Shown here: piece by piece, positions 1-12,129 of the stretch | Layout: each line of letters opens with the position of its first letter | How positions within the stretch are numbered: position 1 is the stretch's first letter | Source of the DNA: Ancistrus triradiatus | Taxonomy: Eukaryota; Chordata; Actinopteri; Siluriformes; Loricariidae | DNA: 64,000 nucleotides | NCBI GenBank assembly: GCA_025084515.1 | Contig: JAJAGP010001334.1 | Location: 124,001 to 188,000 of the forward strand | Direction of reading: 5' to 3' | Made by a program: the position numbers and the translations under genes | Notes under the pieces: generated by a model | What the model saw: the letters and a program-made list of their open reading frames with translations, nothing else | Databases searched by the model: none | Told to the model about the DNA's origin: nothing

Positions 1-277
1 AATAGATCTGACTTGACTGGACTTGCAGTGGCAACAGGGCAAGCAAAAAAGCCCAGGCATCTCTAACCCCTGCAACTTCTGCCAGCTCCTCCTGGAGGAT
101 CCCCAGTCGTTCTCAGGCCAGCTGGGAGATATAATCTCTCCAGTGGGTCCTGGGTCTTCCCGGAGCCTCCTCCCAGTTGGCTATGCCTGGTATACCTCCA
201 GTGGGAGGCGTCCAGGAGTCATACTTGTCAGATGGCCAAACCTCTTCAACTGGCTGCTCTCAATGCAAAGGACTTAA
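1..277 (-). mobile_element. 3' fragment of a non-LTR retrotransposon (LINE)
   Basis: Read on the minus strand, this stretch gives a degenerate peptide resembling the end of a fish LINE reverse transcriptase ORF, with RFGHL, PGRLPLEVYQA and PTGR-like segments. These match the general pattern of LINE C-termini (R-W-F-G-H, P-G-R-L-P, G-R-R-P-R-G). The reading frame is broken and the left part runs off the window. The clade is not certain. It abuts the Tc1-like element that starts at 294. Confidence 0.5.
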
Positions 278-293
278 TGTTTTAATGTTTATA

Positions 294-1856
294 CAGTGGG
301 GCAGAAAAGTATTTAGTCAGCCACTGATTGTGCAAGTTCTCCTACTTAGAAAGATGAGAGAGGTCTGTAATTTTCATCATAGGTACACTTCAACTATGAG
401 AGACACAATGAGAAAAAATAATTCAGGAAATCACATTGTAGGTTTTTTAAAGAATTTAATTGTAAATTATGGTGGAAAATAAGTATTTGGTCAATAAATT
501 TGGTTCAGCTCAATACATTGTTTGTCAATGCCTTTGTTGGCAATGACAGAGGTCAAACGTTTCCTGTGAGTCTTCACCAGGTTGGCACACACTGTAGCTA
601 GTATTTTGGCCCATTCCTCCATGCCTCCTCTAGGGCAGTGATGTTTTGGGGCAACATGGACCTTCAACTCCCTCCACAAATGTTCTATGGGGCTGAGGTC
701 TGGAGACTGGCTAGGCCACTCCAGGACCTTGAAATGCTTTTTATGGAGCCACTCCTCCGTTGCCCGAGTGGTGTGTTTGGGATCATTGTCATGCTGGAAG
801 ACCCAGCCACGTTCCATCTTCAATGCTCTCACTGATGGAAGGAGGTTTTGGCTTAAAATCTCACGATACATGGCCCCGTTCATTCTTCCCTTAACACGGA
901 TCAGTCGTCCTGTCCCCTCTGCAGAAAAACAAGCCCAAAGCATGATGTTTCCACCCCATGCTTCTCAGTAGGTATGGTGTTCTTGGGATGCCACTCAGAA
1001 TTCTTTTTTTCGTCCAAACACGGCGAGTTGAGTTTTTACCAAAAAGTTCTATTTTGGCTTCATCTGACCACATGATATTCTCCCAATCCTCTTTCTGGAT
1101 CATCCATATGCTCTCCTGGCAACTTCAAATGGGCCTGGACATGTACTGGGCTTAAGCAGGGGGCACGCCTGGCACTGCAGGATCTGAGTCCCCTCTCGAC
1201 GTACTGTGTTACTGATGGTAGCCTTTGTTTACTTTGGTCCCAGCTCTCTGCAGGGTCATTCATCAGTCCCTCCGTGTAGTTCTGGGATTTATGATCACCA
1301 TTCTCATGATCATTTTTGACCCCACGGGATGAGATCTTGCGTGGAGCCCCAGATTGAGGGAGATTATCATTGGTCTTGTATGGCTTCCATTTTCTTACAA
1401 TTGCTCCCACAGTTGATTTATTCACACCAACCTGCTTGCCCTATTGTAGATTCACTCTTCCCAGCCTGCTGCAGGTCTACCAATTTCTTTCCTGGTGGTC
1501 CTTTGACAGCTCTTTGGTCTTGGCCAGGGTTGAGTTTGGAGTCTGACTGTTTGAGGCTGTGGACAGGTGTCTATTTATACAGGTAACGAGTGGAGGACAG
1601 AAGAGCTTCTTAAAGAAGAAGTTACAGGTCTATGAGAGCCAGAAATCTTGCTTGTTTGTGGGTGACCAAATACTTTATCCCTTTCCGCCATGATTTACAA
1701 TTAAATTCTTTAAAAATCCTACAATGTGATTTTTTTTCTCATTTTGTCTCTCATAGTTGAAGTGTAGCTATGATGAAAATTACAGACCTCTCTCATCTGT
1801 CCAAGTAGGAGAACTTGCACAATCAGTGGCTGACTAAATACTTTTTTGCCCCACTG
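294..1856 (-). mobile_element. Tc1-like transposon, family 1, near full length, inactive
   Basis: Long terminal inverted repeats start CAGTGGGGCA at 294 and end TGCCCCACTG at 1856, with TA on both sides (292-293 and 1857-1858), as expected for Tc1/mariner insertion. The repeats extend about 180 bp inward. A transposase remnant on the minus strand holds HDNDPKHT and WPSQSPDLSPIEHLW, the region of the second D and third catalytic residue of the DDE domain. The presumed start codon near 1522 is changed from ATG to CTG and the frame is broken by several indels, so the copy is dead. The same family occurs at 24634 and 34891, with a fragment at 9490. Confidence 0.92.
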
Positions 1857-1858
1857 TA

Positions 1859-2641
1859 TATTAATAAATAATATTACATTTCATCATCTATTATGTAAAA
1901 TATAACATTAAATAATAGCCTAACATTCGTTTGAATTATTATTATATTATAGCCTTAGTCAAACTAAGATAATGTAACTTGTGGAGGCAAATGATGGTGT
2001 TGATTCTGTTTCCCTTCTTCTATCAAACTTCATCAGAATCACCACATAAAGTCACCTGAATAAAAATAACATCCATTCTATTGATTGTATATTATTAAAT
2101 GTGAAAACATAATAATAACAATTAAATCTCCTTCCAAACAAAAACGATCCTAAACTACATTAACTAACTACGTACTATCTTAAGGTCAGACTATACAATA
2201 TACAACGGGTTCATTTATTGGATCCTGAACGAGAAGAGCAGGAACTGGTTTTTCCCTGTTAGCCAATCAAAGTCCAGATTTTATTTAGGCATCTAGAGAA
2301 AGGACTGATTTATTCTGTTTGAATAACGATAGAAATAAAGTTCAGTTTATAATTAACGTTACGACAACAATTTCCGAGACCGAGTGCTTCAACACTACAT
2401 AATTAATGTGACACCAACATTTCCACCTGAGGATCGATAAAGTATTTCTATTTAAATACCTATCTATTCATTTAAATCCCACAAATTTGACACAAGGGGG
2501 CGCAATTGTGGAAGCTGAGCTCTTTGCAATCGCTTACGGTCTTAGGCAAAAGTTTGGGTATCTGTAGTCCATGTTTTGGTGATTTTCCAATATAAAATTA
2601 CACAACATCTGTGGGAACACATGGATATTAATATATTCACA
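1859..2641. other. AT-rich sequence, nothing recognised
   Basis: No exon, RNA gene or repeat family was recognised between the family-1 Tc1 element and the short Tc1/mariner remnant. The sequence is AT-rich with no open frame of note. Confidence 0.5.
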
Positions 2642-3028
2642 CTGTGCAAAAGTATTAGGGCACCATTAGATTACATATACCATATAATGCAATAGTAGAA
2701 TAGGCTACAACCAGAAAACACAATATTTGAAAAACAGCTCCCCTTATGACAGCTCCGCTTCTTCGGGATGCCAAGTTGTTCCTTTTACAGTCTTTTTGGA
2801 AGGGTGGCAGCCAAGAAACCACTTTTTCACACCGGTAAGAGGGAGAAAAGGCTGAGATATGCTGAAGCTCACAAAGATTGGAATGAAGATCAGTGGAAAA
2901 GAGGATTACAGAGGGACGAATCCATGTTCGATGCTTTTGGGTCCAATCGTCGACGTTTATGTTCTATATGGTCATTATAGCACTGCTAAAACATCAAATC
3001 TAATGGTGGCCTAAGACTTTTGCACAGT
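2642..3028 (+). mobile_element. Internally deleted Tc1/mariner element
   Basis: The ends are inverted repeats: ACTGTGCAAAAGT on the left and ACTTTTGCACAGT on the right, followed inward by AGGGCACCATTAGA and its near complement. The interior keeps a transposase piece on the plus strand (about 2768-2960) with EKRLRYAEAHKDW, QWKRGLQRDESMFDAFGSN, equivalent to the first Asp region of Tc1 transposases (W-S-D-E-S-K-F-x-x-F-G). At about 390 bp it is a deletion derivative and non-autonomous. Confidence 0.75.
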
Positions 3029-3379
3029 AGCCTACTGTATCTTATATTAATTTTCAGCTATCAATCTTTTCAGCAACCTATTTATTTTGAAGACACTAAA
3101 AAATTACACTACGGGTTTCATTCAAGTTGCTGATCCAGTTAGGTGTCAAGGTGCATTTAAGTCAAACAACCACAGAAACAAACAAGCAAAATAACAATAT
3201 AATGCTTGTTTTTTTTCTTTATCTTAGTCCCCATTTCAATCAGCTTGGATGAGTTTTAGTTTTTCGCTTAACGATAATGATTAAATTGTAACGTTGTTGT
3301 TTGGAAGCCCATACACTTTGCTTCTTGTGCGTTTAGGTTTCTCGCCACTAGATGGCGTAATCGCTCTATATTTACAACG

Positions 3380-3711
3380 CCAAATCAGAAAAAAATGGGA
3401 CAGTATGGAAAACGCAAATAAAAAACCACACAGCGTTTCTTAGATTTACGCTGGCTTTTATTTCATAGCAGACAGTATGAACCTGAGATATTTCATGTGT
3501 TTTATTCTGATCACCTTGAAATGCCTCAAATGGAGGACTGAAATGCAGGAATGGGTGTTTATTAGCAAATGAAATGAAGTTGACCAGAAAAACACATCAA
3601 GTATCTCAGGTTCATAATGCCTGCTATGAAATAAAAGCCAAAGTAAATGTAAGAAACGCTGTGTGTTTTTTATTTGCATTTTCCATACTGTCCCAGCTTT
3701 TTCTGATTTGG
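3380..3711. mobile_element. Foldback MITE-like element
   Basis: The left arm from 3380 (CCAAATCAGAAAAAAATGGG, then CAGTATGGAAAACGCAAATA) is the reverse complement of the right arm ending at 3711. The arms are over 100 bp each with a few mismatches and enclose a short centre. Related pieces occur near 12750, 27045-27150, 45785-45835 and 63000-63185 (shared words such as TGCATTTCAGGCCTGCAACA and TTGGGACAG). It carries no transposase and looks like a non-autonomous DNA transposon. Confidence 0.7.
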
Positions 3712-4257
3712 GGTTATTAAGGAGCTTTCCACTAGATTTTGGAACATGACTGTGAGGACAGCTTCTGATGTCCTGTGACCAAACTAATCCAGTCCGAATA
3801 GGGCTTAAGATAGATAGAACACAGATAATAAATAAATAAATAAATTCTCCGGAGGATTTTACCTGCAGAATCAAACGTTTTGTTTTAGATTTTTATGTTT
3901 ATTTATATAGCATATCCTACTAAATTCATCGACTGTCCCATACTGGTTTAACAATCTAAACAAACCCATTTCTACCTGCTCTATCAACACCAAACCCCAA
4001 ACCATAAGGCTGTATATTTGGTACAGATGTTGCTATGGACTAAACACAATGACACTTTTGTCTCCACCCACACAGCCCTGGGTTTGATAGATTGTGTTTA
4101 AGTCCTTTTTTGGTGTATCAAGGCTGTAAATTAGGCGTTAAGTGCTGCTGTGCAGGTTAAAGTGCTCCATAATTGGGCCGCCCTGACAACACGAGACCTG
4201 AACACACAAAGGACGAGATGCCACGATGCTGTCAGCAAACAAGCCACACAAATCACT
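3712..4257. other. No recognised feature
   Basis: No coding exon, RNA gene or clear repeat was seen here. The stretch separates the foldback element from the family-2 Tc1 copy. Confidence 0.4.
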
Positions 4258-5303
4258 TATATTGCTGCAATAAATTAGAGGTGTATGTTATATATTTCTG
4301 ATAACTGTTGATCAGTCCTGCACACCAGCTTGGAGGAATTTTAGCCCATTCCTCCGTACAGAACAGCTTCAGCTCTGGGATGTTGGTGGGTTTCCTCACA
4401 TTAGCTGCTCACTTCAGGTCCTTCCACAGCATTTCCATTGGATTAAGGTCAGGACTTTGACTTGGCAGTTCCTAAAACATGAACTTCATTCTTAATGGTT
4501 CTTTGGTAGAACGGCTTGTGTGCTTAGGGTCGGCGTCTTGCTGCATGACCCACCTTCTCTTGACATTCAGTTCATGGACAGATGTCCTGACATTTTCCTT
4601 TAGAATTATCTGATATCATTCAGAATTCATTGTTCCATCAATGATGGCAAGCCATTCCTGTCCAGATGCAGCAAAACAGGCCCAAACCATGATACTACCA
4701 CCACCATGTTTCACAGATGGGATAAGGTTCTTATGCTGGAATGCAGGGTTTTCCTTTCTCCAAACATAACGCTTCTTATTTGGTCTCATTCGTCCACACA
4801 ATGTTTCAACAGTAACCTTCTGGTTTGTCCTGGTGATCTTCTGTTTGTTTCTTTTTCCTTGCAACCCTGCCATGCACGCCATTGTTGTTCAGTGTTCTTC
4901 TGATGGTGGGCTCATGAACAATAAACATTAGCCAATGTGAGAGAGACCATTAGTTTCTTTACCCCAGGCTCCTTTGTGACCTCATGGACCTTTACACACC
5001 TTACTTTTGAAGTGATCTCTGTTGGAATTTCCTCCATTTGTACACATTCTGTCTGACTGTGGATTGGTGGAGTTCAAACTGTTTAGAGATGGTTCTGTAA
5101 CCTTTCCCAGGCTGAGGAGCATCAGCAATTCTTTCTCTAAGGTCCTACTTTGAGAAATCTGCTTTCTTCGTACCATGATCCACTTCCACAAACGAGTGTT
5201 ATGAAGATCAGACTTTGATAGATCCCTGTTCTTTAAATATAACAGATCGACTAACTGTGAATCCTAGAGGTTCACATACTTTACCACTCACAGATATTTT
5301 GTA
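4258..5303 (-). mobile_element. Tc1-like transposon, family 2, truncated remnant
   Basis: On the minus strand this stretch matches the family-2 Tc1 element at 22133-23560 from the region just inside one terminal repeat to the end of the transposase. It includes a piece reading HKNLIPSVKHGGGSIMVWAC, typical of Tc1 transposases between the first and second Asp. Both outer terminal repeats are missing or eroded, and stops and frameshifts break the frame. Confidence 0.82.
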
Positions 5304-5389
5304 ATTTGCATATGAATCAAAGGTCTATAATATGTCATGTTTTTGAGCTGTGGAATCTATATTCCAAGGTGATCAAGCTGGTGAAAGTC

Positions 5390-5990
5390 ACAGCAACATC
5401 CAGACACAGGGGGCACCATCACTACACACCTCGGAACATTTCAAGGTGCCCATTATGTGCCCTGCCATTGACAGCCAGCCACCATCAGCTTCGGTTGCAG
5501 TGATGTCATGAACGAGAAACCTGGACTGATACGGACTGAAACCGTATCATCTTTAGTGACGAATCTAGGTGCTGTTTGGGATCCAACAATGGTCTGGAAG
5601 ATTGTAACACTCCCTTGGGCTGCTTGGTCACCAGATTTATCGCCAATCGAGCATTTATGGGACCAGCTGGGATGCCAGCTTTGGCAACCTACGAGAGAGT
5701 GCAAGATCTACAGGCCCAGCTGTAACGTTTGTGGGAAAATGAGTCATACAGACATGTCTAGCAGTCAACGATCTCTCACCAAGAGGTACACTACCAAAAG
5801 GTATCCAATGAGAGACTTTTTATAGGGTAACAGGTTAGGTCCTCTTGTGGTAGGGCACAGTGTCTATTCAGACCACACCTGTAATCATTGATATATCTGC
5901 CTGAGACAGAACTGCATGAAGAGTTTTGCAGCGATCCCACATTTCCATCTGGGTGCTTTATTTTTTATCAATGAGTGTAGTAGACCACTG
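5390..5990 (+). mobile_element. Tc1-like transposon, family 3, fragment
   Basis: A plus-strand peptide contains LPWAAWSPDLSPIEHLWDQL, the C-terminal DDE-domain signature of Tc1-like transposases. It is followed by sequence (GAGGTACACTAC, GAGAGACTTTTTATAGGG, CAGACCACACCTGTAA) that recurs at the ends of the copies near 7378-8160 and 43080-44150. Only the last third of the transposase and one flank survive. Confidence 0.75.
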
Positions 5991-6227
5991 GGCTACCTGA
6001 GCTCCAAAATAAGCTTTTATTGTGAAGTGAAGAAGCTATAACATCCTCTAACTGTGTCGCAGCTGTCACTGCTGAACTCCAAGATGCCTCTGGAGCAACA
6101 CTAGGACAAAAAACGTCTAATTATATGGTAAAGCTTTCCATGTTCAAAATCACTTTCAGCAATAACAAGTGTGGACTGGAGTGGTGTGAAGCACAGCCAT
6201 TTCATGGTGCCAACGTTAAAGGGACTG
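5991..6227. other. No recognised feature
   Basis: Short unique-looking stretch between a Tc1 remnant and a SINE. No exon was seen. Confidence 0.35.
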
Positions 6228-6428
6228 TGGTGGCCTAGCGGTTAAGGCACTGGACTCTGGACCAGAAGGTCCAGGGTTCAAATCCTACATCTGCCAAGCT
6301 GCCACTGTTGGGTCCTTGAGCAAGACCCTTAACCCAAATAAGCTTGGATTATAAGACTGTACCAATTGTAAGTCGCTCTGGATAAGGGCGTCTGCTAAGT
6401 GCTGTAAATGTAAATGTAAATGTAAAGA
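6228..6428 (+). mobile_element. tRNA-derived SINE with (AAATGT)n tail
   Basis: The head resembles a tRNA gene, with an A-box-like TAGCGGTTAAGG and a B-box-like GGTTCAAATCC. A conserved body follows (GACCCTTAACCC, GACTGTACCAATTG, CTCTGGATAAGGGCGTCTGC), and the element ends in repeated TAAATG units. The same body and tail occur at 26252 (plus), 21928 (minus) and 8624 (minus, 3' end only), so this is a dispersed SINE family and not a functional tRNA. Confidence 0.85.
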
Positions 6429-7377
6429 TTGGTAAAGGTGGTAAAGTCAATAAAGGTCCTACTTCTAGTAAGCACTTTTTTGGTGAAAATTGGTTTTTGC
6501 TTTGCTGTAAGGCTTTGTGAGTTTGGAACCACTTGTTTCCAGACCTTAACACCATTTAACCCTGGCCAGACATCATCCAAAAACTTATAAAGGCTCTCTG
6601 AATGGAACAAATCCCAGCAGGCAGGTTCCAAAATGTAGTGGAAATCAAAACCTTAAAAGTTTGGGACTATCAAGTTAGATAAACATTTCTTTTCGCTTTC
6701 TACGTTACCATCCAGTATAAGAAAGTTTCTCTGCACCCACCTGTCCCTCTGTAATTTTTGTCGACCCGGCCGTGCTCAGGTGCTGTTCGGCGTCTCCCAT
6801 ATAAGAATCCATATCTTGTCTCTCCGTAATCAGCAGCTGAGATTCTGCGGCACGAGAGCCATCACGGACGACGGCCAAACAATCACTCGTCCATATGGCC
6901 ACTTTGACCGCTCTTCTCTTTTATGGAGTGTGAAGTGGTGTTCTGTAGGAAACACGCTGCTCTGATGGGCTATCGACATCGAGAAGACGCTCGGCTGAGG
7001 AAACGGGGTTTGGATTTGTTAGGGAATCGATACCACAACATGAAAATGCCAATTTGGAAGTATGGATCGGCAGCTGGCACTTTCTGTTAATGACTGAACG
7101 GATCCGAACTGAAGAATCTGTTAACTGGAGGTAACGGTCAGACAAGAGCGTGCGATGCCATCTATTAACCCATAATTCAGCGATGTTTGCAGCTGATCAA
7201 GCAAAACGTGTCAGGGCTCTGATGTCTGAGGTCTTATTTATTCATCCGTCTTCCGTAAGCGCTCGTCTATGGAGCCTGGCGCAGAAAAGCAGGATGGAAA
7301 GGGGTGCCAGGATTGCAGGGCATCACACTAACACATAGGTGTGAATTAGAGCAAATAAAGTCTTGTAGGAACATGGG
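6429..7377. other. No recognised feature
   Basis: The stretch has a higher GC content than its surroundings around 6740-7120 and a few short open frames with no recognisable domain and no convincing splice signals. Conserved non-coding sequence or an unrecognised old repeat is possible. Confidence 0.35.
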
Positions 7378-8160
7378 GAGAACATACCAAAAGTGCTTCT
7401 CTTATAGTGCTGCCCTATAAGAAGGCTCTCAGAGCATACTTTTGGGTAGTGTACCTCTTACTGATGCCTCTATGATGCACTCCACGACATTTTGCCCAGT
7501 TGACAGATTTTCAGAGGAGGCACATCATTGGACTTAGACACTTTGTCTTTAGCGATGAATCCAGGTTCTGTTTGATCTGATGATGGTCAGGTTCGAGTAT
7601 CGAGGCCTCATGGTGATGCTTCAATCAGTGTGCCTTTGCTCTGGAGCGACACACTGCCCCAACCACAGGTGTGATGATCTGGGGAGCCATCGCATACGAC
7701 AGTCAGTCACTCCTAGTAGTGACATGAGGGACTCTAACAGATCAGCGACCACATGTCTTTTCTCTCATGGCAGGGCTTCTAACTGGCAGTTCTCAGCAGG
7801 ATATTGCTCACCCACACACAGTCAGGGTTCCTCAGGAATGTCTCCACCAGATTGCAGCACTTCCTTGGTCTGCCTGGTTGCCAGATATATACCAATCAAG
7901 CATTTATGGGACCAGCTGGGATGCCAGCTTCCACAACCTATGAGTGTGCAGGATCTACATGCCCAGCTGTGGGAAAATGTGGCAGAGGATACCATACTGA
8001 ACCTGTATGCCTCCATGGCCAACTGGATCTCATCTTGTATCAGGGCTAGAGGCGGCCTAACAGGGTAACTTGAGCCTCCTTTCTGAGGTCAGGACCAATC
8101 AGGGACACTGGATCTACATATATACAGTACCAGCTGTGGGCAAGAGAAGATTCCCCACCA
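7378..8160 (+). mobile_element. Tc1-like transposon, family 3, decayed copy
   Basis: The left end has CTGCCCTATAAGAAGGCTCT and AGTATGCTC-type sequence that is the reverse complement of the right end of the 43080-44150 copy. The interior reads, in broken frames, ATGGGACCAGCTGGGATGCC, equivalent to the W-D-Q-L-G-C-Q segment seen in the copy at 5390. No intact transposase remains. Confidence 0.7.
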
Positions 8161-8180
8161 TCCCTCGTCCTCCGTGGATA

Positions 8181-9078
8181 CAAATGTTATACTTGGTCAT
8201 TTATTTATTGATGAAAAGGATGCAATATCCATATCTGTGACTGGTAAAAGTTTGTGAACCTCTAGGATTAGTAGATAATCTGAAGGTGGACATAGAGTCA
8301 GGTGTTTATAATCAGGTGTGAGTGGATGATCTGTTAAATTCTGAGCTTCTGATCTTCATAACACATGGTTAAAGCAGATTTCTCTAAGCAGGAGCTCAGA
8401 AACAGTTGTTGAAGCTCATCAAGATGGAAAAGGTTACAAAACCAGCTCTAAAGAGTTTGGACTCCAACAATCCACAGTTAGACAGATTGGGTACAAATGG
8501 AAGAAATTCTCAAAGATCATTGCTACTCACCCTAGGAGTGGTCAACCAACAAAGATCACTACAAGAGCAAGGCATGTCCTCAAGGTCACAAAGAAAGCCA
8601 GGGTAACTTCTAAGCAACTACATTAACATTTTACATTTACATTTACAGCATTTAGCAGACGCCCTTATCCAGAGCGACTTACAATTGGTACAGTCAACTA
8701 AAGGTCTCTCACATTGGATAAGGTTAATGTTCTTGAGTCCAGCAAAAGGAGAACACTGAACCACAATGGTGTGCATGGCAGGGTTACAAGGAGAAAGCCA
8801 CTGCTCTCCTAAATGAACATTGTTCATCTGTGAAACATGGTGGTGGTAGTATCATGGTTTGCTCTTTTGCTGTATCTGATCCAGGATGGCTCACCATCAC
8901 TGATTAAACAATGAATTCTGAATTATATCAGCAAATCCTAAAAGAAAATATGAGGACATCTGGACATCATGCATTGAGAAAACAACCCTAAAGCACACGA
9001 TAGAGGTAATGTTTTGAAAAGTCAAAGTCTGGACCATAATCCAAAAAAAATATGGAATTGCCTGAAGTGAGCAGTGCC
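8181..9078 (+). mobile_element. Tc1-like transposon, family 2, remnant carrying a SINE tail
   Basis: The sequence follows the family-2 copy at 22133 from the subterminal region (ACTTGGTCATTTATTTATTG) through the transposase start region (CAGATTTCTCTAAGCAGGAG) to GAATTGCCTGAAGTGAGCAG. The frame is destroyed by indels. A SINE 3' end has inserted inside it at about 8624-8692. Confidence 0.78.
8624..8692 (-). mobile_element. SINE 3' end inserted in a Tc1 remnant
   Basis: Repeated CATTTA units are followed by CAGCATTTAGCAGACGCCCT and ATCCAGAGCGACTTACAATT, the reverse complement of the tail and body end of the SINE at 6228. It interrupts the family-2 Tc1 sequence, so the SINE insertion is younger than that copy. 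Confidence 0.7.
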
Positions 9079-9489
9079 AAGCTGCCACTGTGGGCGTGGT
9101 ACACGGGAGATGGCCATGGGTTCAGTGTTTGTGGTTTTGTAGTGCTGAAGGCGAGACCAAAACAAACCACTAGACATGATCAATGATAATTACAGGTTTA
9201 TCGATGAGATGTTTGCACAGGCGTATCCTCTGCCTCTCTGTGTTTTCCTGCACTATTAGCATGAGCTGAAAGTAAAGCAGAGATTAGACGACTGTTTGCT
9301 TTAGCGCTGCCTGTTCTGAATCAGAATGGAGGTCAGCAGGTCACAAACGCTACTTAAGTACTGCTGAACGAGGGACCGGTATGACGGTTCTCACGCCAAA
9401 CCCCTCATTCAAACTGAACACTGATCAAGTAATAATAAAAGGGGTTTAGAAATATATAGAAAATCAGCAAAATCAGAAAAAATGGTGTC
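9079..9489. other. No recognised feature
   Basis: Unique-looking sequence between two Tc1-derived stretches. No exon or RNA gene was recognised. Confidence 0.35.
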
Positions 9490-9748
9490 CAATCAACTGG
9501 GAGCAATTGTCAGAAAATGCCCCAAGACATCACTGCTCCAGAGAAGATCTGCATGGAGCAATGGGCCAAAATACCAGCTACAGTGTGTGCCAACCTGGTA
9601 AAGACTTACAGGAAATGTTTGACCTCTGTCATTACCAACAAAGGTTATGTTACAAAGTATTGAGTTGAACTTTTGTTAGTGACCAAAAACTTATTTTCCA
9701 CCATGATTTACAATTAAATTCTTTAAAAATTCTACAATGTGATTTCCT
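9490..9748 (+). mobile_element. Tc1-like transposon, family 1, 3' fragment
   Basis: It carries the end of the family-1 transposase (AATGGGCCAAAATACCAGCT, TTTGACCTCTGTCATTACCA) and the beginning of its right terminal repeat (TTCCACCATGATTTACAATT). It stops at the word TGATTTCCTGG, where family-2 sequence takes over directly. Confidence 0.8.
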
Positions 9749-10782
9749 GGTTACAAAACCATCTCTAAAGAGTTTGGACTCCACCAATCCACAGTCAGAC
9801 AGATTGTGTACAAATGGAGGAAATTCAAGACCATTGTTATCCTCCCCAGGAGTGGCCGACCAACAAAGATCACTCCAAGAGCAAGGCGTGTACTAGTTGG
9901 TGAAGTCACAAAGGACCCCAGGGTAACTTCTAAGCAACTGAAGGCCTCTCTCACATTGGCTAATGTTAATGTTCATGAGTTCCACCATCAGAAAACACTG
10001 ACAACAAGGGCGGCGTGTTTGCAAAGAGAAAGCCACTGCCTCTCGCTCTCCAAAAAGAACTTGCTGGCTTGTTTGCAGTTTCTGCAGCTCATCGTCATGG
10101 TTTGGGCCTGTTTTTTTGCTGCACTGGCAGGACGGCTTGCCATCATTGATTGGAACATGAAGTCTGAATGATATCAGAGAATTCTAAAGGAAAATGTCAG
10201 GACATCTGTCCATGAACTGATCTCAAGAGACGGTGGGTCATGCAAGCAAGACAACGACCTAAGCAGACACAAGCCGTTTCTATTCTACCACAAAAGCAAT
10301 GGTTACAGAAGAATAAGTCCCAATGTTTGGAATGGCCAATCCCAAGTCCTGACCTTAATCCATGGAAATGCTGTGTAAGGAACCTAATCGAACAGCTAAT
10401 GTGAGGAAACCCACCAACATCCCAGAGCTGAAGCGGTTCTGTACTGAGGAATGGGCTAAAATTCCTCCACGCCGGTGTCCAGGACTGAATCAGCAGCTAC
10501 AGGAACGTTTTAGCTGCATTTATTGCTGCACAGGGGGTCACACCAGATACTGAAAGCAAAGGCTCACATACTTTTTGGGTGGCCGCTCACTAATATGGTA
10601 ATACTGGATCATTTTCCCTCAATAAGAACCAAGTAATAATATTTTGTCTCATTTGTGTAACTGGGTTCTCTTTATCTACTTTTAGGACTTGTTTGAAAAT
10701 CTGATGATGTTTAGATCATATTTATGCAGAAATATAGACAATTCCTAAAGGGTTTCACAACTTTCAGCATCCACTGTAACAC
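9749..10782 (+). mobile_element. Tc1-like transposon, family 2, 5'-truncated copy
   Basis: It starts inside the transposase at GTTACAAAACCATCTCTAAA, corresponding to the paired-like DNA-binding domain (Y-K-x-I-S-K-E-F-G), and runs through the catalytic domain to the right terminal repeat ending near CAGCATCCACTGTAA. A partial plus-strand frame at 9806-10171 reads YKWRKFKTIV, SGRPTKITPRARR and later MVWACFFA. Stops and frameshifts make it a pseudogene. Confidence 0.82.
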
Positions 10783-11859
10783 ACACACAACAAAACAACA
10801 AAACAAACTGGTATTCATCTCCAATGAGCCTTTTATTAAGTTTTACATGCGATTTTACAGAGGATTTATAAAAACACAGCAGTATGTCATTAAACCCCAC
10901 TCCTAAAACACAGCTTACATTTGTTTTCTCTACTATGGCAGTTTTCAGCCGATAAGGGAGCACTACCTGATACTCAGCTTTAGACTTCAATTCTTTGAAT
11001 TCAAGTCTATAAACAGATCATCATAAATATGCTTATCAATCTGAATGTATCAATACAAGGCTACGCCTACTTAGCGACCGACGGTCTTTAACAACGATAA
11101 TAAACAAATAGAATAAAAATCTGTCCTTTATCTCCGGACGCTGTGGCTGTAAACAGAACTGTAATCGCAATGACAAGGACGGATGATGTTAACTCTACTA
11201 ATAACTATTACAGACTCTGTATTAATTGCTTCTTATGTACTGGTAACTGGCACAAGACAGATTGAATTGGTTTAGAGACTTTAGTATTTGGGGAAGTTTT
11301 CCTCGTGGTTTGTGTGGACCAGCACATTAAACAGCACATACTTGTAAATACAACCAATTAAAAAACAAACAGTAGTCATACTGGACCCTGACCATACAGC
11401 ATGATTGTAGAAAAGGATTGCAATGTGAAAAACAATGTTCCTCAAAGAAAGACTGGAAGGTATTTTATATATTCCTTCCTCCCTCGACAGAGCAATAATA
11501 TCATTAACCATTCAGGAATCTGGAGGAATTTCCTAAAAGCCTAAACTAAGAGGGGTGATCCTGCTCCCCAGACGCAACTGCATCAAGAACCGTCATTTGT
11601 CAATAGCTGATGGAACCGACATGGACAAGGGATTCCTTACAAACCTTTACCAAGCTCTACAATACAGAGCTACATCACAGATACCACTTAAAACGTTACT
11701 GTGCTAAAAAGAATCCTATGTTTATACCATGTCCAGAAGGGGCGTGGCTTTCTCTGGCTCGAGGCCTCTGGGAATGGACCATCAACAGTGGGAACGGGGA
11801 TTGTGCTCAGACCCATCATATCACAGATCTTTTTAAGAAGAAAATGACAAGAAAGAAAG
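10783..11859. other. No recognised feature
   Basis: AT-rich sequence with a few short open frames and no recognisable protein motif, repeat family or splice-flanked exon. Confidence 0.4.
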
Positions 11860-12125
11860 GAAACTAATACAATAGAATTTAGGTTTATTGAAAAAATGGG
11901 AATATGAAAACAAAAGGAAGAAACAGAAAAAACAAGAAAAAACAAACTAACTATCAAACAAAGAGATTGAGTAATAAATTGGATTATGGAAAAAAGAAAG
12001 ACAGAAAGAAAAAGAAAAGAAGAAAGAAAGAAAGAAAGAAAGAGAGAATTGAAGAGATTTGGACATTTTGAGTAGCAAATAATTGGAAATTTCAAGTAGA
12101 AAGAAAAATAAACAAACAACAAGGA
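11860..12125. repeat. Purine-rich GAAA-type low-complexity tract
   Basis: Degenerate runs of GAAA/AAAG on the plus strand, with the purest run (AAAGAAAGAAAGAAAG) near 12024-12042. The adjoining sequence downstream is a remnant also found at 27690, and similar GAAA tracts lie beside that copy too. Confidence 0.75.
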
Positions 12126-12129
12126 TATC

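Noticed and set aside
5508..5825. 105-codon plus-strand frame as a host gene
   Set aside because: It contains the Tc1 signature W-S-P-D-L-S-P-I-E-H-L-W and is a transposase fragment.
6228..6300. Possible tRNA gene
   Set aside because: The A- and B-box-like words belong to the head of a SINE that recurs in the window with a conserved body and tail. The cloverleaf is not intact.
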